A DNA stretch of 64,000 bases, taken from Martinezella tropici. GTDB taxonomy: Bacteria > Pseudomonadota > Alphaproteobacteria > Rhizobiales > Rhizobiaceae. The stretch lies in assembly GCF_008370325.1 (NCBI RefSeq), contig NZ_VNIP01000008.1, positions 310,001 through 374,000 on the forward strand, given 5' to 3'. The notes beneath the pieces are model-generated. The model was not told the DNA's origin, did no database searches, and worked only from the letters and a program-made list of their open reading frames with translations. Every line of letters begins with the position of its first letter. The stretch's first letter is position 1. This document shows positions 43,460 to 51,237 of the stretch, piece by piece. A program made the translations under genes and the position numbers.

Positions 43460-43647
43460 GCAACGACGATAAGATTTCCGAAACGGACGCTTATGAACTC
43501 GGCAGGAAGGCCTTTCAAAAGGGCGCGACCGGCGACAATAACCCATTTCCGGAAGGCGACCACCGCCGAGACAAGTGGGCGCACGGGTTCATGGACGCGC
43601 AGAAGATCCCAAGCGATGAGCACCTGCCGGGCCGCCCGTCGAGTTGA
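43456..43647 (+). CDS. Ribosome modulation factor-like small protein
   Basis: 63 residues: DAYELGRKAFQKGATGDNNP, then FPEGDHRRDKWAHGFMDAQK. The spacing of Gly, Asn-Pro, Arg and Trp-xx-Gly matches the RMF/CrpP pattern, in which RMF drives 70S ribosomes into inactive 100S dimers in stationary phase. It is coupled to the DUF982 gene by a four-base overlap and transcribed from the same exact stress promoter. Homology to RMF is inferred from the pattern. Confidence 0.72.
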   Translation: MSNDDKISETDAYELGRKAFQKGATGDNNPFPEGDHRRDKWAHGFMDAQKIPSDEHLPGRPSS

Positions 43648-43692
43648 TAAGCAAGGCCTTGCAAATTCCTATGGGTTAAATTCGGCCGGAGA

Positions 43693-44211
43693 TCACCTCT
43701 GCGTCCCAAGAGGCCCATCGCCTTCCCACATCAGCAGGAATTTCTGCGTGACCAAAGGCAGATTGTCGTCCAGCCATCTGGCCATCGACTGTTCTTCCGC
43801 GAGGCTTGCCTGCAATGCATCCTTCGCTTCACTGAAGTTTCCGGCATCCGCGATCGTCAGCAGCGATTTATATGCGGCGATTTCATAGTTTTCGAAGGCG
43901 AAATCGGCAAAGGCGTCTCTCAACACCGCGTCACCCAAGCCTGCATGGCTCATGACGGCTGTCGCACCGATGAACGAAAGGATCATGTCCTTGACGCTCA
44001 AGTAATTCTCATCCATTTCCTCAAGGATATGCTCAAGGCGGATGATCTGATCTTCGGTCTCGCCGATATGCTGTTCGAGCTTTGCCGCCACTGCGGGATA
44101 GCGCTCCATGCGCGGCAGCTGTGGCCTCATCATGCGCAAGGCTTCGTTTTCCATCGCATGGGCGTTTCGCAGGCCGATGACAAACATGTCGTGGATTTCT
44201 GTTTCCGTCAT
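43693..44211 (-). CDS. DUF892 ferritin-like protein (YciE/YciF family)
   Basis: 172 residues forming a four-helix ferritin-like fold. Conserved acidic/His positions: MFVIGLRNAHAMENEALRMM, HIGETEDQIIRLEHILEEMD, AFENYEIAAYKSLLTIADAG, AEEQSMARWLDDNLP. YciF proteins are induced by osmotic and general stress; a di-iron role is possible. AAAGGAGAAAG precedes the ATG. A promoter with one mismatch to the EcfG consensus lies 42 bases upstream. Confidence 0.88.
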   Translation of the reverse strand: MTETEIHDMFVIGLRNAHAMENEALRMMRPQLPRMERYPAVAAKLEQHIGETEDQIIRLEHILEEMDENYLSVKDMILSFIGATAVMSHAGLGDAVLRDAFADFAFENYEIAAYKSLLTIADAGNFSEAKDALQASLAEEQSMARWLDDNLPLVTQKFLLMWEGDGPLGTQR

Positions 44212-44252
44212 GGCTTTCTCCTTTGGCTTGCCGCCGTCTATAGGCGGTCGCG

Positions 44253-44277
44253 AACCGTAGCGGGTGCCGGTTGGTCC
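44253..44277 (-). promoter_or_regulatory. Near-consensus EcfG promoter of the DUF892 gene
   Basis: Minus strand GGACC (44277-44273), 17 bases, GTT (44255-44253): one mismatch in the -35 box, correct spacing and position. Confidence 0.5.
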
Positions 44278-44297
44278 CGCACGGCGAGGTGGACGGA

Positions 44298-44651
44298 TCA
44301 GCCGTCACCCTCTCGTTCGTTGAGGTTGATCTGACCCTTCTCGGCGAGGATCGGCAGGGCGATATTGTGCTGCGCCTCGTTCATTTCCTGCACGGTAACC
44401 AGCGTGCCGCCTTTTTCGAGAGCTGCCGCATAGGCGGCCCGCTGTTCCTCGTGGAAGAAGATGCCAGTCAGTGCGTCGAGAAAGCCCATGTGATCGATCG
44501 GCGATGTATCCGGTCGATTGCCCGGTGTCATAGTGATTGCGTCCTTGGGTATGCCGGCATCCATGAGTGCCTGGGCTGCTGCCTCCGCATCGTATTCGTC
44601 GTTGAAAAATGCGCTCAGCGCAAAGGAGCCTATTTTGCTGTCGCTGTTCAT
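44298..44651 (-). CDS. General stress protein 17M-like (YflT-type) protein
   Basis: 117 residues. The N-terminal half has the GSP17M/YflT-type start (SAFFNDEYDAEAAAQALMDA, then GIPKDAITM), and TLVTVQEMNEAQHNIALPIL follows near the C-terminus. The family is stress-induced in Bacillus; its molecular role is unclear. GGAGGT precedes the ATG. An exact EcfG promoter lies 37 bases upstream, and the DUF892 gene follows on the same strand. Confidence 0.75.
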   Translation of the reverse strand: MNSDSKIGSFALSAFFNDEYDAEAAAQALMDAGIPKDAITMTPGNRPDTSPIDHMGFLDALTGIFFHEEQRAAYAAALEKGGTLVTVQEMNEAQHNIALPILAEKGQINLNEREGDG

Positions 44652-44687
44652 GACGAGTACCTCCGTTCTTTACGGTTTCATTGTCCT

Positions 44688-44712
44688 AACGAGCGGCGGA
44701 GACGTGGGTTCC
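44688..44712 (-). promoter_or_regulatory. EcfG-type promoter of the GSP17M-like gene
   Basis: Minus strand GGAAC (44712-44708), 17 bases, GTT (44690-44688), exact. It is divergent from the udgX promoter 23 bases away. Confidence 0.78.
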
Positions 44713-44734
44713 CCTGCGGAGGACAGCTGGAGAT

Positions 44735-44759
44735 GGAACAAAGAGAACGGCGATTAGTT
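44735..44759 (+). promoter_or_regulatory. EcfG-type promoter of the udgX-like gene
   Basis: GGAAC (44735-44739), 17 bases, GTT (44757-44759), exact. Its -10 box covers the TTG at 44758, so that codon cannot be the translation start and the ATG at 44797 is preferred. Confidence 0.75.
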
Positions 44760-44796
44760 GATCGTCGTAGAATCTGGAACCATTGCGAGCCCCCCA

Positions 44797-45447
44797 ATGC
44801 TCGATAGATTTCCTTTGACCGGTACAGGTCCCTCGCTGGCATATGAACATGCGGACGCAGAAACTCTCGATGAACTGCGTGACGATGCTCGCTCATGCAC
44901 GCGATGCGATCTCTATCGCAACGCCACCCATCTCGTCTTTGGCGAAGGCCCTGATACGGCCGATATCGTGCTTGTCGGTGAACAGCCCGGCGACAAGGAG
45001 GATCTGGCCGCGCGGCCTTTCGTCGGACCGGCGGGCCGGCTTCTCGATCAGTGCCTCGAGGAGGCGGGCGTGGACCGGGATCGCTGCTACGTCACCAACG
45101 CCGTCAAACATTTCAAATATCAGATGCGCGGCAAGAAGCGCCTGCATGCAAGGCCCAATGCCGGAGAGGTGCAGCGTTGCGCCTGGTGGCTCGGGGCCGA
45201 GCTCGAGCTCCTGAAGCCCAAACTGGTCGTCGCACTCGGTGCGACAGCGGTCTCCTCACTGCTCGGTTCGAAGGTCAAGGTCATGCGCGACCGTGGCCAT
45301 ATCCTGCATTCCCCGGGAAAGCCCGATGTTCTCGTGACCATTCATCCCTCGGCACTTTTGCGGATCAGGGAACAGGATGAAAAGGAAAAGAGCCGGCTCG
45401 CCTTCGTCCGGGATCTGAAAAAGATCCGACGCTTTTTGCGGCTTTGA
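44797..45447 (+). CDS. UdgX-like uracil-DNA glycosylase
   Basis: 216 residues with the family 4-type glycosylase layout: FeS cysteines (CTRCDLY near the N-terminus, later RCYV and RCAWW), motif GEQPGDKEDLAARPFVGPAG, and motif 2 TIHPSALLR. A KKRLHARP segment follows FKYQMRG; this corresponds to the KRRIH loop that defines UdgX, whose His forms a covalent bond with the uracil site in DNA. The His is kept. The start at 44797 follows from the promoter. It sits among stress genes and 5 kb from the NHEJ genes, so a damage-tolerance role fits. Confidence 0.82.
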   Translation: MLDRFPLTGTGPSLAYEHADAETLDELRDDARSCTRCDLYRNATHLVFGEGPDTADIVLVGEQPGDKEDLAARPFVGPAGRLLDQCLEEAGVDRDRCYVTNAVKHFKYQMRGKKRLHARPNAGEVQRCAWWLGAELELLKPKLVVALGATAVSSLLGSKVKVMRDRGHILHSPGKPDVLVTIHPSALLRIREQDEKEKSRLAFVRDLKKIRRFLRL

Positions 45448-45509
45448 CCATCGTTTCAACCGATTGACCGGGAGCTGAACCCCGCACGACAACAAGCAAA
45501 GGTCATGTC

Positions 45510-46652
45510 ATGGCTGACAATCAACCCAATATCATGGAAACCAAGCCGGATCGGCCAAAACAGCAGCCGGTTGACGATGCGGACCGTCGAAACGGTTCCT
45601 CGGAGGGAAAGCGGCCTTCATTCGTCCGTCGTCATCCTTTCTGGATTCTCTCCGGCATTGTGGTGCTGGCGGCTCTGATCGTTGGCGCATGGTTCGGCTG
45701 GAAGATCTATTTCTATCCTTACGAGTCGACGGACGACGCTTTCGTCGGCGCGCGCAGCTTTTCCGTGGCTGCCAAGGTTTCCGGTTATGTCGCGGAAGTT
45801 CCCGTGACCGACAACCAGCACGTCGAGGCCGGCGATGTCATTTTGCGGATCGAGCCGCGCGACTATCAGATCGCACTCGATCAGGCGAATGGCCAGGTGG
45901 AGGTGGCCAAGGCGGCCGTTGATAGCGCCGGTGCGCAGATCGAAGCGGCCAATGCTTCCGTCGACGTTGCCAGGGCGCAACAGAATTCCGCCACCGCTGC
46001 CCTCCAGTATGCGCAGCAGGAATCCAATCGCCAGCAGCAATTGGTCAAGACCGGTTCCGGCAGCGTGCAGGCCGTTCAACAGGCAACTTCGACCCTGCAG
46101 CAGGATCAAGCAAGCCTTGCGCAGATGCAGGCGAACGTGACCTCCGCATTGAAGAGCAAGACCGTGTCGGAAGCCCAGAAATCCAGCGCACTCGCCAGCC
46201 TGAAACAGGCGCAAGCGCAGGCGGAGGAGGCACAGCAGAACCTGAGCTATACGACGATCACCGCGGCCCAGCCGGGCCGCGTCGTGCGCCTCACCGGCGC
46301 CAAGGGCCAGTATATCGATGCGGGGCAGGCGATCTCGACATTCGTTCCCGACGAAATCTGGATTACGGCCAACTTCAAGGAGACGCAGCTGACGGACATG
46401 CGGCCGGGCCAGCCTGTGGAGCTTACGATCGATGCCTATCCGGATCATAAGCTCCACGGCAAGGTGGCATCCGTCCAGCCGGGCTCCGGAACGGCCTTCT
46501 CGTTGCTGCCGGCCGAGAATGCGACCGGCAACTATGTCAAGGTCACACAACGCGTGCCGGTCAAGATCATCGTCGACAAATGGCCCGCAGATGTCGCCAT
46601 CGGCCCCGGCATGTCCGTGGTGCCGACGGTGACGGTGCGCCCGAGGAGCTGA
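45510..46652 (+). CDS. emrA: HlyD/EmrA-family membrane-fusion protein
   Basis: 380 residues. Cytosolic N-tail, one transmembrane helix (PFWILSGIVVLAALIVGAWF), then YPYESTDDAFVGARSFSVAA, the EmrA signature. A long Gln/Ala-rich coiled-coil follows (about residues 130-240), then the barrel (TAAQPGRVVRLTGAKGQYID). It pairs with the EmrB-type pump encoded one base downstream to export drugs or hydrophobic compounds through a TolC-like channel. No stress promoter was recognised before it. Confidence 0.9.
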   Translation: MADNQPNIMETKPDRPKQQPVDDADRRNGSSEGKRPSFVRRHPFWILSGIVVLAALIVGAWFGWKIYFYPYESTDDAFVGARSFSVAAKVSGYVAEVPVTDNQHVEAGDVILRIEPRDYQIALDQANGQVEVAKAAVDSAGAQIEAANASVDVARAQQNSATAALQYAQQESNRQQQLVKTGSGSVQAVQQATSTLQQDQASLAQMQANVTSALKSKTVSEAQKSSALASLKQAQAQAEEAQQNLSYTTITAAQPGRVVRLTGAKGQYIDAGQAISTFVPDEIWITANFKETQLTDMRPGQPVELTIDAYPDHKLHGKVASVQPGSGTAFSLLPAENATGNYVKVTQRVPVKIIVDKWPADVAIGPGMSVVPTVTVRPRS

Positions 46653-46653
46653 G

Positions 46654-48261
46654 ATGAGCGGCGCAAGCGCAACGGCAGGCGAGGCAGGGGCGTCTTCAGC
46701 GCGTGCCACGAATCCCTGGCTGATTGCCATCGTGGTATCGCTCGCGACCTTCATGGAGGTCCTCGATACCACGATCGCCAACGTCGCCTTGCGCTATATT
46801 TCCGGCGGTCTCGCCGTCAGCTCCGACGAGGCGTCCTGGGTTGTCACGACCTACCTCGTCTCGAACGCGATCGTGCTTGTCGCCAGCAGCTATTTTGCCG
46901 AGCGGTTCGGCCGTCGCAGGTTCTATCTCCTGTGCCTGGCGACCTTCACGATCGCTTCCGTCCTGTGCGGCCTATCCTGGAATCTGGAAACATTGCTGGT
47001 GTTCCGCATGATCCAGGGCTTTGCCGGCGGCGGCATGGTGCCGACCTCGCAGGCGATCCTTGCGGATGCCTTTCCGCCGGCAAAGCGCGGACAGGCATTC
47101 GCTCTCTTCGGCGTCGCGGTGGTCGTTGCACCGGTCATCGGGCCGACATTGGGCGGCTATCTCTCCGACAATCTTTCCTGGCACTGGTGTTTTCTCATCA
47201 ACGGCCCCGTCGGCATCTTCGCCTTCGCCCTTGTCTATGCCCTGTTGAAGGAGACCCCTCAAACGCAGCGCATGCGCGAGGAGTTTCGCCGAAAAGGAGT
47301 CCGCTTCGATCTTGTCGGCTTTCTGCTGGTAGCGACCTTTCTCGGCTCGTTGGAACTCGTGCTGGATCGAGGCCAGACCGATGACTGGTTCGGCTCGGGC
47401 TTTATAATCGTGATGATTGCCATATGCGTTCTTGCGTTTCTCCTCGCGATCCCATGGGTTCTGACCAAGGCCAACCCGATCATCGATGGATGGTTGCTTG
47501 GCACCCGGCAATTCGGGTCCTGCTTCATCGTCATGATGGCGACCGGCGCCATACTGATCGCGACGACGCAGTTCATTCCTCAAGTCGTGCAGCAGAACTA
47601 TGGGTATACGGCGACCTGGGCCGGGCTCGCTCTGTCGCCGGGCGGGCTTGTCACCATGGTCATGATGTTCGTCGCTGGGCGCGTGAATTCGCTGGTTCAG
47701 CCGAAATATCTGATTGCCATCGGCGCAGCGATCATTGCCGTGTCGATGTGGCAATTGACGCGGCTCTATCCCGGCCTGAACTTCGGTTTCTTCGTCTGGT
47801 CGCGCCTCTATATCGGACTTGGCCTGCCGCTGATCTTCATCCCGATCACCTCCGCCTCCTATTACGGCCTGAAGCCGGAGCAAACCAACCAGGCGTCCGC
47901 CATGATCAATGCAGCCCGCAATATCGGCGGTTCGATCGGTGTGTGCGTCGCGTCGAATGTGCTCGCTCATCGCGAGCAATGGCATCAGAGCCGCCTTGTG
48001 GAGCATGTCGTGCCATCCTCACCGGCTTATCAGGAGACGCTGCAGACCATGTCGCGCTATTTTGCCGAGAAGGGCGCGACAGTGGCGGATGCGCGGGCGC
48101 AGGCGACCGCCTGGATCGGGCAGCAGGTGCAGACCCAGGCGAGTTATCTCGCCTATATCGACGTGTTCCATGTGCTGATGCTGATTGTGCTTTGTGCCAT
48201 TCCACTTGCATTGATCCTTAGCAATGTGGATCTGAAGGAGGGCAGCGGTGGCACGCATTGA
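46654..48261 (+). CDS. emrB: DHA2-family MFS drug exporter (EmrB-like)
   Basis: 535 residues with 14 predicted membrane segments. EmrB motifs: TFMEVLDTTIANVALRYISG at the start, SYFAERFGRRRFYLLCLATF, and the antiporter motif GGGMVPTSQAILADAFPPAK. It uses the proton gradient to expel toxic compounds, with EmrA as periplasmic link. The genes are separated by one base, so they are surely co-transcribed. Confidence 0.92.
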   Translation: MSGASATAGEAGASSARATNPWLIAIVVSLATFMEVLDTTIANVALRYISGGLAVSSDEASWVVTTYLVSNAIVLVASSYFAERFGRRRFYLLCLATFTIASVLCGLSWNLETLLVFRMIQGFAGGGMVPTSQAILADAFPPAKRGQAFALFGVAVVVAPVIGPTLGGYLSDNLSWHWCFLINGPVGIFAFALVYALLKETPQTQRMREEFRRKGVRFDLVGFLLVATFLGSLELVLDRGQTDDWFGSGFIIVMIAICVLAFLLAIPWVLTKANPIIDGWLLGTRQFGSCFIVMMATGAILIATTQFIPQVVQQNYGYTATWAGLALSPGGLVTMVMMFVAGRVNSLVQPKYLIAIGAAIIAVSMWQLTRLYPGLNFGFFVWSRLYIGLGLPLIFIPITSASYYGLKPEQTNQASAMINAARNIGGSIGVCVASNVLAHREQWHQSRLVEHVVPSSPAYQETLQTMSRYFAEKGATVADARAQATAWIGQQVQTQASYLAYIDVFHVLMLIVLCAIPLALILSNVDLKEGSGGTH

Positions 48262-48276
48262 CAGCGATATGCGCTC

Positions 48277-49149
48277 TCAGCTCTTGAGAAGTCGCCGCAA
48301 CACGTCGATCATTCCGGTCGTCCCTCGACGGATTTCGCCGACGCCGCTTTCCGCGTCGATCCGGCCGGCATTGTGGGCGATATAGAGTTCGGCCAGCAAT
48401 CGTGCGTATTCCTCGGACAGGCCGGCTCTCTGCCAAACCATTTGCCAATCGGCCTCGGGTAGCGGTTGAGCGATAACGTCGCGGCCGGTCAAAGATGCTA
48501 TGGCAGCGGCAACGCCCTCCGGCGTATAGCGTTGCGGCCCCTCGACATGAACAATTCTCTCAATTGCATCCGTCCGCTCCAGAAGAAGATCGGCAGCGAT
48601 GGCGCCCACGTCGAAGGCGGAGACGGTCGGGAGAGCCTTGGTCAGCGGATGGTAGAAGCTCGGCAATCGGCCGCTCTCGGCCGCGGCCTTTGCCAGACGA
48701 GCCCAATTCTCCATATGCTCGGCCGAACGCAAGAGGATAAGCCTGGAATCCAGCTTTCGCAGACGCTTTTCCAAAGCGTGGAAGATCAAGGTGACGCCTG
48801 TTCCGGAATCGTGTTGTGCGCCGTAGTCGGAAATGGCGAGAACGGTTTGTGGTTTGGCTGTAGCCAAGGCCGTAGCGAGTGATCCGATCAATTGCATCAT
48901 GCTCGTGCGGGGCTGCTCCGCGCGAACGTCGACGGGGCAGATGACCTGGACGGCGCTGGCGCCATGAAGCGCTCCGGTCAGAGCTTGATGATCGCTTATC
49001 TCGGCGATGGCGATCTCACAGCCGAGTTCGGCAAATTCCTTTGCTTTCGAGGGATCTCGCAGTATGGCCCGAACCGGAACGCCGGCCTCGCGCAGGGAGG
49101 CGATGGTCGTGCGGCCAACTTTTCCGCTGGCGCCTAGAATTGCATGCAT
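48277..49149 (-). CDS. NmrA-like NAD(P)-binding protein
   Basis: 290 residues, atypical SDR of the NmrA/QOR2 type: MHAILGASGKVGRTTIASLR at the N-terminus is the Rossmann site. The Tyr-x-x-x-Lys pair of active SDRs is not evident, so it may sense NADPH or reduce quinones. It is convergent with emrB and lies downstream of an AraC regulator on the same strand, which may control it. Confidence 0.85.
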   Translation of the reverse strand: MHAILGASGKVGRTTIASLREAGVPVRAILRDPSKAKEFAELGCEIAIAEISDHQALTGALHGASAVQVICPVDVRAEQPRTSMMQLIGSLATALATAKPQTVLAISDYGAQHDSGTGVTLIFHALEKRLRKLDSRLILLRSAEHMENWARLAKAAAESGRLPSFYHPLTKALPTVSAFDVGAIAADLLLERTDAIERIVHVEGPQRYTPEGVAAAIASLTGRDVIAQPLPEADWQMVWQRAGLSEEYARLLAELYIAHNAGRIDAESGVGEIRRGTTGMIDVLRRLLKS

Positions 49150-49349
49150 GGGGTCTTCTCCTGTCGATACCTCTCCAGCCTATCCGTCTGTGCTCGTCGG
49201 ATCGCACATGTTCGGATGGTCAGTTGCAGGTTCGGACGACAATCGAAGCATGTCGCGCAAAAGTGTGTCGCGGCTTTGCGAGGACGACATGCGCAAATTC
49301 AAGGACCTAAAGCGCGAGAAGCGAATCTGAAAGATCGCGACGGCACGCT

Positions 49350-50207
49350 TTAGGAATGCAGCCGGTTTATCATTCCCGGGGTGAGGCCTAGAATGCGCCG
49401 CATCCAATGGGTCATATGACTCTGATGGGCAAAGCCGCTCGCCGACGCGATCTGGGCAAGGGGCATGTCGCCGGACAGGATGAGCAATCTTGCACGCTCG
49501 ACCCGGCGTGCCAGAACATATTGATGAACCGGCATTGCGAATGCGGCGCGAAAGAGCGGCTTCAGATGCGATACGCTCAGCCCGGCAACCTCTGCCAGGT
49601 CGGCAAGAGACAGCGACCGGTCGATATGCTCTTCGATGAACTCCGCCAAACAGCGTTTTTGCCTGTTCGTCAACACCGCGCCGGTCGCAGTGATGTCCGC
49701 CGCTTCCTGCCCGCTGCCTTCCACCAGGCGGATCGCCAAGGCCAGCCCTAACGCTTCGGCATAGGTCCGGTCTGACGGTACGGGTGCCTCGATTTCGGTC
49801 TTGATGGCCCAGGCGATCGATTCCAGCCGGGCATCTCGAAGCTGGAACTTTGGTGTCAGCGAAACCGTATCAGGGTTTCGGCCAAGCGTGAGAGCGGCGG
49901 ATTGAAGAAGCTCCGGATGAATATTCAGACGCAGAATGGTGCAATCGCGGTCATCTTCCCACCAGCCATCCAGTTCCGCCGGAACGACGTCGATATCGCC
50001 ATGTTTCTGCCGGCGGCGATGCTGCAGGCCGTCGCATTGACAAAAAGCACTCACGGCTCGCCCGAAGTGAATGCCCAGCCGATGCGTCTGCGATCCCGGC
50101 ACATGGGTGCGCCCGGCCTGAAGATGAAGGAAATTCGCCTCCAATCCCGTCCAGCCGCGATCCCTGCTGGAAAAGAGCATCGTGGCGGTACTGTTGAGCT
50201 GATCCAT
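49350..50207 (-). CDS. AraC-family transcriptional regulator
   Basis: 285 residues from the ATG at 50207. The N-terminal cupin-like sensor is poorly conserved. The C-terminal double helix-turn-helix is clear: RSLSLADLAEVAGLSVSHLK, PLFRAAFAMPVHQYVLARRV, then PLAQIASASGFAHQSHMTHW and the AraC tail LGLTPGMINR. The frame stays open upstream to 50729, but that is antisense to ku and not real. The symmetric stress promoter at 50338-50364 also faces this gene. Likely target: the NmrA-like gene downstream. Confidence 0.87.
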   Translation of the reverse strand: MDQLNSTATMLFSSRDRGWTGLEANFLHLQAGRTHVPGSQTHRLGIHFGRAVSAFCQCDGLQHRRRQKHGDIDVVPAELDGWWEDDRDCTILRLNIHPELLQSAALTLGRNPDTVSLTPKFQLRDARLESIAWAIKTEIEAPVPSDRTYAEALGLALAIRLVEGSGQEAADITATGAVLTNRQKRCLAEFIEEHIDRSLSLADLAEVAGLSVSHLKPLFRAAFAMPVHQYVLARRVERARLLILSGDMPLAQIASASGFAHQSHMTHWMRRILGLTPGMINRLHS

Positions 50208-50337
50208 GATTTGCTGTTCCCGCCAAATCCCTCGCTCGCGGTTTGAAGCGATCCGGAGCAGTCTCGGATTATAGGCAAACCTGCCGATCCGGTCGAGTTG
50301 CCTTTTGGACGCGGCGGGAGCCATGGACCGGCCGGGC

Positions 50338-50364
50338 GGAACCATGCGGGGCAAAGACCGTTCC
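50338..50364. promoter_or_regulatory. Symmetric EcfG-type promoter before ku-1
   Basis: Plus strand: GGAAC (50338-50342), 17 bases, GTT (50360-50362), exact, 28 bases before ku-1. The element ends GTTCC (50360-50364), so the minus strand also reads GGAAC-N17-GTT exactly, facing the AraC gene. One element may serve both. Confidence 0.75.
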
Positions 50365-50390
50365 TCCTTCTCGTATTGGAGGAAAAATTC

Positions 50391-51197
50391 ATGGCTCCGC
50401 GCTCGTTCTGGAAGGGCTATCTCAAGCTGTCGCTCGTGACTTGCCCGGTCGCTATGGCGCCGGCAATCAGCGACAACGAGAAGGTTCGCTTCCATACGCT
50501 CAACAGGAAGACAGGCAATCGCATCGTCAGCCGATATGTGGATTCCGTCACCGGCACAGCAGTGGATGAGGACGACGAGGTCAAGGGATATGAGCGTGGC
50601 GAGGATGACTATGTTCTGCTCGAGGACGAGGAGCTCGATGCTGTCGCCCTGGAAAGCACGCGGACGATCGATATCGAGATGTTCGTGCCGCGCGACGGCA
50701 TCGAATGGATATGGTTCGATACGCCGCATTATCTGACGCCGGACGATCCCGTCGGCGAGGAGGCCTACTGCGTCATCCGCGACGCGATGGCGGCGAGCGG
50801 CATGGTCGGCATATCCCGGCTCGTCATGTACCGCCGCGAACGCGCCGTCATGCTGGAGCCTCGAGACAAGGGCATCGTGCTTTGGACCCTGCGCTTCGGC
50901 GACGAGGTTCGCGACGATCGGGATTACTTCGGCGATATCGCATCAAAATCGGTGGACACCAAGTTGATGCCGCTGGTCGAGGAGCTCATAGAAGAGCGAA
51001 TGAAGCCGTGGGATCCCGCCATGGTCTCAGACCCCGTCCAGGAAAAGTTGCTTGAGATTATCGCCTCCAAGAAGAAGGGCCGCAAGCGTCCCGCCAAGGC
51101 GAAGATGGAGGAGGAAGCCGCGCCGAGCAATGTCATCAGCATCATGGATGCGCTTCGAAAGAGCCTCTCGCAGGAGAAGGGCGCAAAGAAGCGATAG
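50391..51197 (+). CDS. ku: Ku protein (NHEJ), copy 1
   Basis: 268 residues, typical bacterial Ku. It forms a ring homodimer on double-strand ends and recruits LigD. Signatures: SFWKGYLKLSLVTCPVAMAP, FHTLNRKTGNRIVSRYVDS, EVKGYERGEDDYVLLEDEEL, and FVPRDGIEWIWFDTPHYL. The tail is basic (KKKGRKRPAKAKM). The start at 50391 is set by GGAGGAAAAATTC and by the upstream promoter. It is encoded opposite to ligD and ku-2, with 40 bases between the ku-1 and ligD stops. Confidence 0.94.
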   Translation: MAPRSFWKGYLKLSLVTCPVAMAPAISDNEKVRFHTLNRKTGNRIVSRYVDSVTGTAVDEDDEVKGYERGEDDYVLLEDEELDAVALESTRTIDIEMFVPRDGIEWIWFDTPHYLTPDDPVGEEAYCVIRDAMAASGMVGISRLVMYRRERAVMLEPRDKGIVLWTLRFGDEVRDDRDYFGDIASKSVDTKLMPLVEELIEERMKPWDPAMVSDPVQEKLLEIIASKKKGRKRPAKAKMEEEAAPSNVISIMDALRKSLSQEKGAKKR

Positions 51198-51237
51198 TCC
51201 GAGCAATTTCTCCCGTCCGCAGGACAAATGCCCTTCC

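Noticed and set aside
44758..44796. TTG start at 44758 for the udgX-like gene
   Set aside because: The codon falls inside the -10 box of an exact EcfG promoter, so it would not be in the transcript.
50208..50729. Upstream extension of the AraC gene to 50729
   Set aside because: It runs antisense through ku-1 and the symmetric stress promoter; the ATG at 50207 gives a normal AraC length.
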